From NCBI GenBank assembly GCA_949130495.1, contig OX422214.1, positions 254,266,187 to 254,330,186 on the forward strand: a stretch of 64,000 nucleotides of DNA. Direction: 5' to 3'. Shown here piece after piece: positions 52,004-61,407 of the stretch. Position numbers and translations under genes: made by a program. Every line of letters starts with the position of its first letter. The stretch's first letter is position 1. This DNA comes from Sambucus nigra. Lineage: Eukaryota; Streptophyta; Magnoliopsida; Dipsacales; Adoxaceae. The notes under the pieces were generated by a model that was given only the letters and a program-made list of their open reading frames with translations, was not told where the DNA came from and did no database searches.

Positions 52004-52222
52004 TATAGATGAAAGGATATGGAAACTTTGTGGAGTACATCTTGGATGATTATGATGTACTAGATTGATTGGGGGGGGGGGGGGGGGTGATGTATCGCAT
52101 TTAAGGAATACTTCGGTTACATCATCCCAAGGAGATTAGTGGAGATTTTTAGTTATTTCCATATTGTTGTTTAAAATTTAGTAGTAGTAGTATTATTATT
52201 ATATGGTATGTACGGCATTATG

Positions 52223-52333
52223 GATCTCTATGATCGACATTGTTAAAGAGTAGTGTAATGGGGTGGTTCCTTGTTTGGATTTCGCTTTGCAAGACACCCC
52301 ACGCACGAAATGTAGTACATTGTTGAGAGTAGA
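52223..52333 (+). repeat. Structured cassette, copy 11
   Basis: Counterpart of copy 8 in the 3' LTR. Loop TCGC-TTT-GCAA has one mismatch, unlike copy 8. Confidence 0.75.
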
Positions 52334-52367
52334 GAGAAGTTCTGTCGATATTTATGTGTGGCATAAT

Positions 52368-52480
52368 GGTCTCCAGGATCGACGTTGACAAGGAGTAGTG
52401 TAACGAGGTGGTTCCTTGTTTGGATTTCTCTTTGCGAGACACCCCACGCACGAAACGCAGCGCAACGTTGAAATTGGAGG
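52368..52480 (+). repeat. Structured cassette, copy 12
   Basis: Counterpart of copy 9. Arms ACGTTG and CAACGT pair here, whereas copy 9 has CAGTGT on the right side. Confidence 0.75.
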
Positions 52481-53353
52481 GAGGTTGTGTCAATAATAAT
52501 TTTGCCTTCTTATTAATTAGAAATAAAATCATATATTTCAACCCAAATGCATATTGGGTAACTTATTAAATTATAATTGGTTAAATTATAAACTGGAATC
52601 CATTAAGCCTAATAAGGCACTTATGATTGAAAATAAATACTTAACTGTGTTTAGAAAAGGGGTGGATTCTTGGGTTATGATAGGAAGGTAGATCTCGTGA
52701 GTATAGGCTAGGCCTACGATAAGTTAGGTTGTCCCTATAATTGGTGTAAGTTAACAAATAATATTGAGGACGCGAATAGGTGGGCGCCTTTAGATGAGAG
52801 GTGAGTTGGGATTCCACGAGAGTGCGATTCCACTTTAATTATGAAATAAGTGCACCGATATTTATTATGCACGGTTAACACACTGGGAGCCGCGACAGGT
52901 GCGGACTGTTGCGGGATGTAGAAAGTAGTCGCTTCCACCTTTGAAAAATTCTAGGTAGGATTCATGTTGTATATTGGGTTTGTACCCAAGGGATATTTAT
53001 ATACATGTTTATATTTATTCCATTTCAGTCATTGTATTGGCTGTGCCCCAACAGCTTATTCGAGTTTATTTCTTTGTAGCATACTCATTTGTAGTTATTC
53101 ACTTTATTTATCATCATTTTAGTACGCATCTATCTTTTCCTTATTAGTAGTTACAGTGTTGGTTCATTAATTATAGTGTGTTTTATTTAATTTTAACATC
53201 TCGCTTGTATGATATCGGGTAGTTAGTCCTATATTATATAGTACCGACAGTTGATGTTGAGACTGGACCATCTGAAACTCCTGATTTAATGTAGTATAGG
53301 GCTGGCCACCCGTTATTATTTTGTGTGGGTTGTTACACTAATTTCCCAGAGAA

Positions 53354-53433
53354 AAACTATATATAAATTTCATGTATCTACTGATAATATTATTTAACTT
53401 TATATTATTCCATACGTAATTTTATGTACATGT
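53354..53433 (+). repeat. 80-bp inverted repeat, left arm
   Basis: Starts AAACTATATATAAAT. Matches the reverse complement of 54433-54512 over 80 bp with 4 differences by eye. Begins 12 bp after the TSD of element G. Confidence 0.88.
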
Positions 53434-53820
53434 ACATATATATTTTTTATTTATAAGAATTACACACATATTGATGTATTATGTATGTATATTATATATT
53501 AAGGTATAACTGCATTAAAATATTAAGAATGAATAATATTGAGTTGAAAAATAAAAAACAGAAGTTATAAAACACCCTAAACCTGTTTTCTGAAAAACTT
53601 GATTATAACACAAAAATATTATAATTCTGTGTTTCAAACACAAATTTTTATCAAAATTATATTTATACACAGAAAATAGAATTATAATTGCACATCAAAG
53701 AGGATCTTATTTAAAATAATTTGGTGTGACTAATTTTGAAGTTTTATCCGGACTAAGTCCGGTTCTATTTTATAGTCGTTTACTAGCACATTCCGAGTCA
53801 ATAGGTAAAAGGTATTGCCG
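53434..53820. other. AT-rich stretch inside the inverted repeats
   Basis: No gene recognised. It ends shortly before the telo-box promoter of the snoRNA unit. Confidence 0.5.
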
Positions 53821-53825
53821 CTTGA

Positions 53826-53905
53826 TTTAGGGTTTTAATCTGAAGAGTATCTACCATCTTCTCTTGTTGGTCGTCCGATTTAGGGTTTTGATGTGTATAT
53901 ATATA
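53826..53905 (+). promoter_or_regulatory. Telo-box/TATA promoter of snoRNA unit
   Basis: Two TTTAGGGTTTT motifs (53826-53836 and 53878-53888; telo box AAACCCTAA in reverse) and a TATA run (53895-53904). Telo boxes with TATA are typical of plant genes for ribosome biogenesis, including polycistronic snoRNA genes. The first snoRNA lies about 190 nt downstream. Confidence 0.55.
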
Positions 53906-54098
53906 CGGTCATCTCTTTTTCTTAAAGCTATATCTGCACAAGCCTTTTCCTCCTCAGCCGTTCTCAAATTAGGCCTAAACTTCCAATGATGGTTGTTATG
54001 TAGCTGCAAATATAAATCTCCCTCTTTTCACACACACCCACATTCTAATTTGTTTCTGTGTTATGTTGATTTTGTTTTCTACTTGTTTGTGGTAAGCT

Positions 54099-54181
54099 AA
54101 AATCATCTGATGAGAAACAAAACTGCAACAATATGATGGATTCTGTTCATGATTATTTGTATTTAAGTCTCTGATGATTTT
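54099..54181 (+). ncRNA. C/D-box snoRNA 1, 18S rRNA guide
   Basis: Terminal stem AAAATCA (54099-54105) with TGATTTT (54175-54181), C box TGATGA (54108-54113) and D box CTGA (54171-54174): the full stem-C-D-stem layout in about 83 nt. An inner ATGATGG near 54133 may hold D'/C'. AACTGCAACAA (54121-54131) is an 11-nt perfect complement, from memory, of the conserved 18S rRNA segment TTGTTGCAGTT, so it likely guides 2'-O-methylation there. The D-proximal guide target is unknown to me. The C box is preceded by C rather than the usual purine. I do not give a family name. Confidence 0.75.
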
Positions 54182-54238
54182 AATTATGTATTCATTTACC
54201 CTTATTTATTTTCTAATAATATTGATTTTAGATTAATT

Positions 54239-54318
54239 GGGAGATATGATGATCACTATATTGGTCCGTGTTTCAGATTTTACCGTGACCGATAAACCAT
54301 AACCAACTCTGATCTCCT
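54239..54318 (+). ncRNA. C/D-box snoRNA 2, 25S rRNA guide
   Basis: Stem GGAGA (54240-54244) with TCTCC (54313-54317), C box ATGATGA (54246-54252, full RUGAUGA) and D box CTGA (54309-54312). TTGGTCCGTGTTT (54261-54273) is a 13-nt perfect complement, from memory, of the conserved 25S/28S rRNA segment AAACACGGACCAA, followed at once by a D'-like CAGA. Such a guide recalls snR60/U80-type snoRNAs, but I cannot confirm orthology. It lies 57 nt after snoRNA 1 on the same strand, so both are probably cut from one transcript, as is usual in plants. Confidence 0.82.
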
Positions 54319-54432
54319 TTTGATTGAATTCAATTAAGAATATTTATTAGATTTTATGTGTTTTAATTTCTTCTGATTAAGTTATTGACTAATAATATAA
54401 AGTTACGTATATAAATTTATATATAGTTTTAT

Positions 54433-54512
54433 ACATGTACATAAAATTTCGTATGAAATAATATAAAGTTAAATAATATTATTAGTAGATACATGATATT
54501 TATATATAGTTT
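54433..54512 (-). repeat. 80-bp inverted repeat, right arm
   Basis: Reverse complement of 53354-53433. ATATATAGTTTTATACATGTA is also repeated directly at its two edges (54419 and 54502 regions). Confidence 0.88.
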
Positions 54513-56692
54513 TATACATGTATTATTAATATTGATTTTAAACTTTAAATTTATGTATTACAAACCCCAAGCGGGTATCTTAGCAGTTGTATTCAAAGTG
54601 ATTCAAGGAGATAATTTAGATGAATTATTTTTTAACCTAATGGGTTTCTCGTACCATTATTGCATCAAGCAAGGAGGAGAAAAACTCTTAACATTATTAA
54701 AGCAATTTTGTATTTCTTAAAACCGTTTAAAAATGTAAATTTTATTTTTATTTATATTAAACTAACATTTATTTTTTAAAACAATTTGTTTCAAAAAAAA
54801 TATTTTTTATATTAAAATAATGTTTTTGTAAACTTGTCGCATTTAATTGGGTCGACTGGCCCGGTTATTTTAATTTAATCATGTTCATGTTCCTTTTTTT
54901 TATATAAAACATTGTTTTTCTAAATAAAAAATACAAATTTTTATAAAACAAAACAATTTTTCAATTAAAAATAAAAAATAAAAAAAGGACCTTTGGCATT
55001 CGGTATGGATTGGGTATGGAGGAGTCGGGAAGAGTAGCACTCTAATATAAAACTAGAAAAATATTCGATTCCTCAAAATCAACTTTGGAATACCACACTA
55101 GGTGTTATATATAAAAAAAAGAGAGAAAAAAGAAAAACGTTTCCTCTCTCTCTCTCTTTCTCTCTCTCTCACACATATATTGGTGTGCCTTTTCATTCTG
55201 TAGTTAACCAATGGTCTAATTTAGGGGATTGGAAAGGTCGAGTAACTGTATCGTTAATTCAACGAAACTATTTAGGGGATTGGAAAGGTCGAGTTCGATT
55301 CCTCAAAATCAACTTTGGAATACCACACTAGCTGTTATATATAAAATCTTTCCTCTCTCTCTCTCTCCCTCTCTCGCCTTTTCATTCTGCACGGATCAAA
55401 CATTGTTCTCCATGATACACAAAAAGATCAATCCCTCTAACTCACTATTCACAACAATGGAATCCGGGGTTGGAAACAACCACCACCAACACCATGCCCA
55501 CTTTTTTATTTTGACTCAAAAATGGTGTTCAGATTTTATTTGTGACGGTTGAGCTTTTGTGGTTTGTTCTTTATCATTCTTCATACCCGTTTCAGCTTCT
55601 CCCCACTTCCTTCAAAATCTCCTCTCAGGTAAGTTACTCATCCCTTTTTTTTACCTCATACTATTCGAAATTTGAAAAATGTAGAAGAAAAGTTCGGGAA
55701 CAAAATAACAAAAATATATGTAATGTTATTCTTGTAACGTTTTGCTCTATAACTAATAGGGCTGTAAAAATGTGACAATAACTCGACAAGAAAATGACAC
55801 CAAATTGATATGATATTCGTGTCTTATTGTGTGTTATTTTATGCTTTCACTCGTATTTTAAGGTCTTTTATATGGGTTGAGTTCGTTTGATTCTTGTTGT
55901 GCCGTATTGGATCCGAATGCAATTCAAAAACATAAAAGGCTATTTGTTAACTCAATTCTAAAGCTTGAAATTGACCTTTCAAATTCATTTTCATGACTTT
56001 AAATTAAGATTGTCAAACGGACCAAATTTTCATTCATAATATTTTCAGTCGGCCAAACTGCAAAAAACAAAAACTGAAATTCCAAAGTGAAGGAATACCT
56101 TTTTTTCTCTTATACTACGCAATGTACTCTAAAACCCCGAAAAAATAAACCTTGATGTATTTCTAATTTTTTGAACCATCTGTCGCACAAACACTTCTTA
56201 AGGAAATATTTGTAACACGATACATAGTTTTGGGGATTTTAGGACATCTAAGGGGTTGGTTATTTACAAAAAATTAGCAGTTCAAGGGATTTCTTACACG
56301 GTAGACTTCTCAATGTCCAAACATAAAGTTGTAGTTAGTACACATATGTGTAATTTATGTTTAGTTTTTAAATATAAGAATAATTATTAAAAAAATCTAC
56401 TAATTATTCATCAAGAAAGAAAAAAATGGTTTTCAGTTAGTATTGTTGCAAAATCTGTCATAAATTAAAAACTCCCTTAAAGAGGCATTTGTGACGCAAG
56501 ACAATGATTTTTTAATGACCCGTCAAAATATTGCATTAGTTTTTTTTTTTTCTTTTTATATTTCACTATTTTTTACACAAATTATAACAAACTTAAAATT
56601 ATATGGATTTTTTAAAACTATCATAAACTTATTAGAATCATAATTGACACTATTATACAATTTTCTCTCTCCAACTCCTTTTTTTGCACTAT
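54513..56692. other. Low-copy region after snoRNA unit
   Basis: No recognisable gene. It holds a 75-codon frame (54493-54720) with codon-like composition but no known family, partial repeats (55060-55130; 55198-55345) of a sequence also at 43755-43915, and CT microsatellites (55141-55170, 55352-55376). 55230-55629 could be a leader plus first exon: ATG at 55457 beginning MESGVGNNHHQHHAH, with CAG|GTAAGT at 55627-55635 as a perfect donor, though the frame stops before it. 55780-56692 is AT-rich without features. Confidence 0.45.
55198..55345 (+). repeat. Copy of 43755-43915 repeat
   Basis: GTTAACCAATGGTCTAATTT, then GGGGATTGGAAAGGTCGAGT twice, TTTGGAATACCACACTAG and GTTATATATAAAA. Together with 43755-43915 it brackets the snoRNA region and element G, suggesting an old local duplication. 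A third partial copy is at about 55065-55115. Confidence 0.8.
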
Positions 56693-57835
56693 TGTGACAA
56701 CCCGCGATCCGAGATAAGGGGTGGCCAGCTCGATACTCAAATGTAACATGAATCATGGATGGATATCATTCTCATCTTCATAAAAATAAACTGAGTATAG
56801 GGGAAAACCATCCAATAAATCAGAAAACGGGTTGCCAAAAAGTTTAGAAATTTAAAACCAGTTAAGAAAGTTTAAATTTAAACAACCCAATCTGATAAGC
56901 AAGTGGAATTCCACAAGAATATATATAATACATCTAACACGAATGTATACAAAAGGACCGAATAGGCTGTCGGTCCACAACTACATACAGTACAGTACAA
57001 CAGTTTAATATCTTACGTAATACATTCATTAATCAAATACAAAAGTTTAGGCCACACGCCCGAGTGTAAGACCCGATCATATCTAAAACACAAAGATGAG
57101 GGCGTCTAATTCAATGACCTGTAATAATCCGCAAGATCTTACAACTCATCAAAAGCAAAGGAATAGGAATGTCAAACCGGGCGCCCTTGCGGTGGTGCAC
57201 CTGTGCAGATACAGTCATATGTACAACAAGGAAAATGAACTGGTTAGGGTCGGGTTCTATATGATCACCAGAAGAAATAAAAAGCATGATAAAAATGAAC
57301 AGTTATGACTGAATGATAAGGATGATAAAATGGTATGATAACTACCATGTTAAACTACAATTTCAAATTAAGATATTTTAACTAATTATGAACTGTAACC
57401 CAATTACAAAAGAGAAGTTAAAAGTAAATCACTTTAATTTAACACCTTTTCTCATTAATCCAATTACCATATCCCTTTACATTCCTTATTAGGAATAAAA
57501 CCATTTATCCGGTTTAATCAAGAAGATATAATTTCTCATCATTAATTAAAACTTTCCATTTTTATCTTTCCATTCCTTAATAGGAATACCATTTATACCA
57601 AGTGCTCTTTATGGCACATATCTCAATCACATGCTCTTTATGGCATGTATCCATGCTCTTTATGGCATATATATATCCATCAAGTCCCACTTGATGCAGA
57701 AAAGTTATATTCTCATACATATAACGATTCTAAGACCGCCCCTCCGAGTTTCTCCACTGGGCGCACCCTTAAATGACCATCATCTTCCAGGGCCTATCTA
57801 TACAAGACAACCTGGGCACCTATCGCGATAACAAA
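56693..57835 (-). mobile_element. Fragment of A-type LTR (minus)
   Basis: Starts TGTGACAACCCG and, reversed, is collinear with 5200-6276 of LTR A (e.g. AGGGCCTATC, GGGCGCACCCTTAAATGACC). Only the 3' third of an LTR remains. 57836-57879 is unassigned. Confidence 0.75.
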
Positions 57836-58348
57836 ATTCTTATATTTGATGAATTGTTGTGTACAATGCATGTGAATTGTGTAACAACCCGCCTAAAATA
57901 ATAACGGGTGGCCAACCCTATACTATATTAAATCAGGAGTTTCAGATGGTCCAGTCTCAACATCAACTGTCGGTATTACATAACACAGGACTAATTACCC
58001 GATATCATAATAGGCGAGATGTTAAAATAAATTAAAACATACAACATACCACGACCTAACACTGTAACCCTACGAATAAAGGAAAGAAAGATGCAGGAAA
58101 GGACTATAAAAATGAAATGCTATAACTATTAATGAATATGCCACAAGGAGATAAACCCGAATAAGCTGTCGGGGCAAAGCCAATACAACATCTGAAATGG
58201 AATAAATACAAATATGTATGAGAGTTTCCACTCGTAAAATTATGATCAAGCTCCATTAGCCTCAAATAATAATATAACCCCCAGCAATATGATCTATAAC
58301 AACATACTAAATATATAAAAGTTTAAAATTTCCCAATGGTCGAACTCT

Positions 58349-58455
58349 CCTCAATTCCTGACACTAGCCACCTTCGTGCGGGGGAGGTCTCGCAAGCAAA
58401 ATCCAAACAAGGAACCCTCCCAATACACTACTGAGTAGCTAGGTCGGGGATTGAG
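58349..58455 (-). repeat. Structured cassette, copy 16
   Basis: Counterpart of copy 10 in element F. Arms CTAGCTAC/GTGGCTAG still pair through one G-U. Loop TTGC-TT-GCGA with one G-U. Confidence 0.75.
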
Positions 58456-59049
58456 ATTAGTTGAACCATGGTTAAGGTTTTATAAAAAGAAGGATTTCCA
58501 TATTTTAGATATTGCCCGAGGGCCTATACAATAATACGATATAAGTATATTCCGCGTCTTTCGACACGCCAAACAAACACCTTATGTTTAGGACACAAGG
58601 CCTCAACCAATACAATACTCTAGCCAATACCTAGTTCTCAAAACTAGCACAACTATGAGCTAAACTATCCGCTCCACATAAATCTACCAAACTCTGAACC
58701 TCTCAGTTATGAAATTCCTCTACATCACATCAACACTTTTATATAAAAAAAAATTCTTCCCTCAATGGGATACAAAAACTTCCCTACTATTTCGTTACGA
58801 AAAGGTTTATCATCTCCAAAGATGCCATACAAAATCCACACTTGCTCATTTCCTCCTCTAGGAAAATTCCATACACCCTAGCGTTGTAGCGGCTAGCTAC
58901 TCATCACACCTCAACACCTCACACGCGACGTTCCCAATATCGCACAAAACGTAACTTAAACCCAAAGAAAGGTATTTTACCCTACTTCCATAATCTAATG
59001 GTTTCTCCTCATCCTAGAATCTCAACTCAGGGTCCTCAACTTCTTCCAG

Positions 59050-59566
59050 GAAAATCATTATCCCTGAGCCTATTTCTTCACAAGAAAAACATCTTCCTCA
59101 AAATCCTTCCTAACCATATCGAAGGGCAAGGCGCAATTGCAACTGCCGAAAAACTCCCCCAGTCTTACACAACGAAACTGAGTCTTCAAAGGCATTCTCC
59201 CTCATCCTAGAAGGCGATACTCCTGATATTGGGACAACTCCACCTACCTCACCTCGGTAAGAGTCACCAACATTAGGTTTCCTAACGAAGGTTAACAGAT
59301 TCTCAATCTAAACCCCCCAAGGACTACACTACATGCCTCTCCTCGGATTTACCTTACTAAGACCAAGATTCGCCATTCAAGTAAATTTCCTTTCTTACTC
59401 AACTGCCGATAAATCACCTCGAACCACTGCTAGAAATCTCCTCAATAACTCCTCCAAAATCGGGTAAAACAAATACCCCCAATTACAGCGTACCCAAAAT
59501 ATGATATGGGTATTGTACTTCTAATCCTATCCTTTCCTAGACGACAAAATCTAGGCGACGTCTGAA
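59050..59566 (-). pseudogene. Degraded gag of element F
   Basis: Matches the gag remnant of G, including TTTCAG followed by ACG at the start (59566-59558 on the minus strand) and the same piece ending SYFGYAVIGG. The 66-codon ORF crossing it (59442-59642) is the reverse-strand equivalent of 47936-48136 in G. Not coding. Confidence 0.6.
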
Positions 59567-60761
59567 ACGAAACAAGAGCAATTGTTATCAGAACGTCAGT
59601 CGAGTGAATACACTTCACAGAAGAAAACAACGCAGTGAACACAACAGTCCTATTTATAGGGCTTTATGTCAAGAACGTTAACGGAAGAATGCAGAAAACT
59701 AACACAGATCCTAAGGACTCTAGAACCTGATGCTCTGATACCATCTGTAATAACCCGCCTAAAATAATAACGGGTGGCCAACCCTATACTATATTAAATC
59801 GGGAGTTTCAGATGGTCCAGTCTCAACATCAACTGTCGGTATTACATAACACAGGACTAACTACCCGATATCATAATAGGCGAGATGTTAAAATAAAATA
59901 AAACATACAACATACCACGACCTAACACTGTAACACTACGAATAAAGGAAAGAAAGATGCAGGAAAGGACTATAAAAATGAAATGCTATAACTATTAATG
60001 AATATGCCATAAGGAGATAAACCCGAATAATCTGTCGGGTCATAGCCAATACAACAACTGAAATGGAATAAATATAAATATGTATATAAATATCCCTTGG
60101 GTACAAAACTGTAATACCCCGTATTTTTGGCTATATTTATTTTTGGGATTAATTAAATTAAATGCGTATTAATTGGTAATTAATTCGGGCTAAAATACTA
60201 GCGAGATGCGAGTTGGTATTTGATTATATGTGCATATGATTATATAAGAATCTGGAATTATGAAATTTGTCGTGAGATTTATATACGGCAATTTGGGAAT
60301 TTTGTTGAGACGCGTGTGACCGCCGCGTCATGGTGTATTATTTTAATTATAAAAGTGATTTTTATTTCTATTATCCGTATAGTCATTTTGAGTGCGCCAA
60401 CGCGTCCGGAAGGGTCGAGATAGTCCGAAAACACTAGCCGGTGGTGTAGTTTGGGTTCCGGGGTATTTTTAGGCCATACCGACAATATAAAGGGTATTTT
60501 GGTAATTTCGTATTTTGGGAAATTTAAAGTGACAAAAATTGGTTAATTACATCTGATGTGGATTTGACCCACTAAGCCACTAACCAACTCATGTTAACCT
60601 AATAGGTTACGTAGGTTATTAGAATTAGGTTTCTAATTACTTTCCAAAAGAAAACCCTAGCCACCATAGCCATTGGAGAAGAAGCTTGGAGAAAGAGAGA
60701 GAAAGGAAATTCTGCAGAAAAGCTCCATTAAACCAACATCTAAATCAGAGATAAACTCGAG

Positions 60762-60767
60762 GCAAGT
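60762..60767 (+). promoter_or_regulatory. Putative GC-AG donor in LTR E
   Basis: GAG|GCAAGT followed by GACTTAATT. With the acceptor at 63206 it would define an intron of about 2.45 kb that contains the palindrome array, most of the LTR and the PBS. Confidence 0.4.
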
Positions 60768-61213
60768 GACTTAATTCCATTTAATTTCGGAGAATGTTCC
60801 TTCCATGTTAGATAATTCAAATTTATGTTTGTTCTTGGAAGATAATGAAAAACCCATGAGTTTGGAAGTAGAATACTAAATTTTGATGAAAGAATTTCAT
60901 GTAGAATCATATTTAGAGGACTAATCTGATGTTGATATATCTTGTAAGACACAAAAATGGATTTGATTGGATAAATTAAGGATCTAAAAGTTTTAGGGTT
61001 CATGTTCTTAAAAAAATTGGGGAAAATGTAGAGACTTGTGATTTAATGATGTTTAGGACGAACTAATTCCTTAAAACATGTTAAGAGATGACTTTAATAT
61101 GTTTAGGATGAATTAGAGACCCTAAAACGTTGTTGGGATGAACTTTGGAAGAGGTTTGAGGTGTTAGAATGGATGAAAAACGAGATTGGAGAAAATCTGG
61201 GCCGAAACTGGTC

Positions 61214-61407
61214 CCTCGTTAGAAGACCTCCCCAGGTCGTACGAACGAGCTCGTTCGAACGAGCTTCTAACGAGTTGACCAGTCACTTCTAACGAAAGGG
61301 AACTTCATTCGATAACTTCGTTCGAACGAGATCTCGTTAGAAGGTACAGTTCGTTCGAATGAACTCTCGTTCGAACAGCCTCGTTCGAACGAGACTTCTA
61401 ACGAGCT
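61214..61407. repeat. GAACGAG palindrome array in LTR E
   Basis: Several inverted blocks: CGAACGAGCTCGTTCG (61242-61257, perfect 16-bp palindrome), CTCGTTAGAAG and CTTCTAACGAG in both orientations, and TTCGTTCGAACGAG. About 1.1-1.3 kb into the LTR, as in the tandem LTRs. Confidence 0.88.

Larger units (their letters stand above)
43939..53337 (+). mobile_element. Element G: complete non-autonomous LTR retrotransposon
   Basis: 9,399 bp with perfect 5-bp TSD CTAAT (43934-43938 and 53338-53342). 5' LTR 43939-47832, PBS 47835-47846, internal 47833-49607, PPT 49594-49605, 3' LTR 49608-53337. The internal region is only 1,775 bp and holds a degraded gag and nothing of pol, so movement needed enzymes from another element. 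The LTRs make up 81% of its length, a LARD-like plan. LTRs align closely over their length, suggesting a fairly recent insertion. Confidence 0.93.
49608..53337 (+). mobile_element. 3' LTR of element G
   Basis: 3,730 bp. Against the 5' LTR it lacks about 145 bp near 52884 (the part matching about 47243-47390, including the CGGGCTCTGGCC stretch) and most of the TAG run. It has a longer AT run (51960-52001) and G run (52071-52087). Cassettes 11 and 12 lie here. Confidence 0.92.
57880..60109 (-). mobile_element. Element F (minus), G family, deleted
   Basis: Minus-strand relative of G: 5' LTR end part 59746-60109, PBS 59732-59743, internal about 58223-59745, then a 343-bp LTR end 57880-58222. A deletion joins the internal region (at the point matching G near 49426) directly to the last part of the 3' LTR, removing PPT and most of that LTR. 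The 5' LTR is cut by insertion of element E at 60110. Confidence 0.8.

Noticed and set aside
54493..54720. 75-codon ORF after the snoRNA unit as a real gene
   Set aside because: The start overlaps the inverted repeat, no family is recognised, and it ends quickly in AT-rich DNA; kept only as a note in the regional entry.
55229..55552. 107-codon ORF with MESGVGNNHHQHHAH as an expressed gene
   Set aside because: The first half is the 43755-type repeat; a good splice donor follows, but the frame stops before it and no downstream exon is identifiable.
46476..58455. ORFs carrying RGVSRKxKSKQGT-like peptides at many places
   Set aside because: These are antisense translations of the structured cassette; the conserved pattern is in paired bases, frames vary, and several copies contain indels.
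613..58455. Cassette as a hammerhead ribozyme (retrozyme) or tRNA-derived SINE
   Set aside because: I find no CUGAUGA...GAAAC hammerhead core on either strand, and no tRNA A/B boxes or tail.
4131..61407. Palindrome arrays as a CRISPR or prokaryotic repeat system
   Set aside because: They are inside plant LTRs, without unique spacers of constant size or any cas-like gene.
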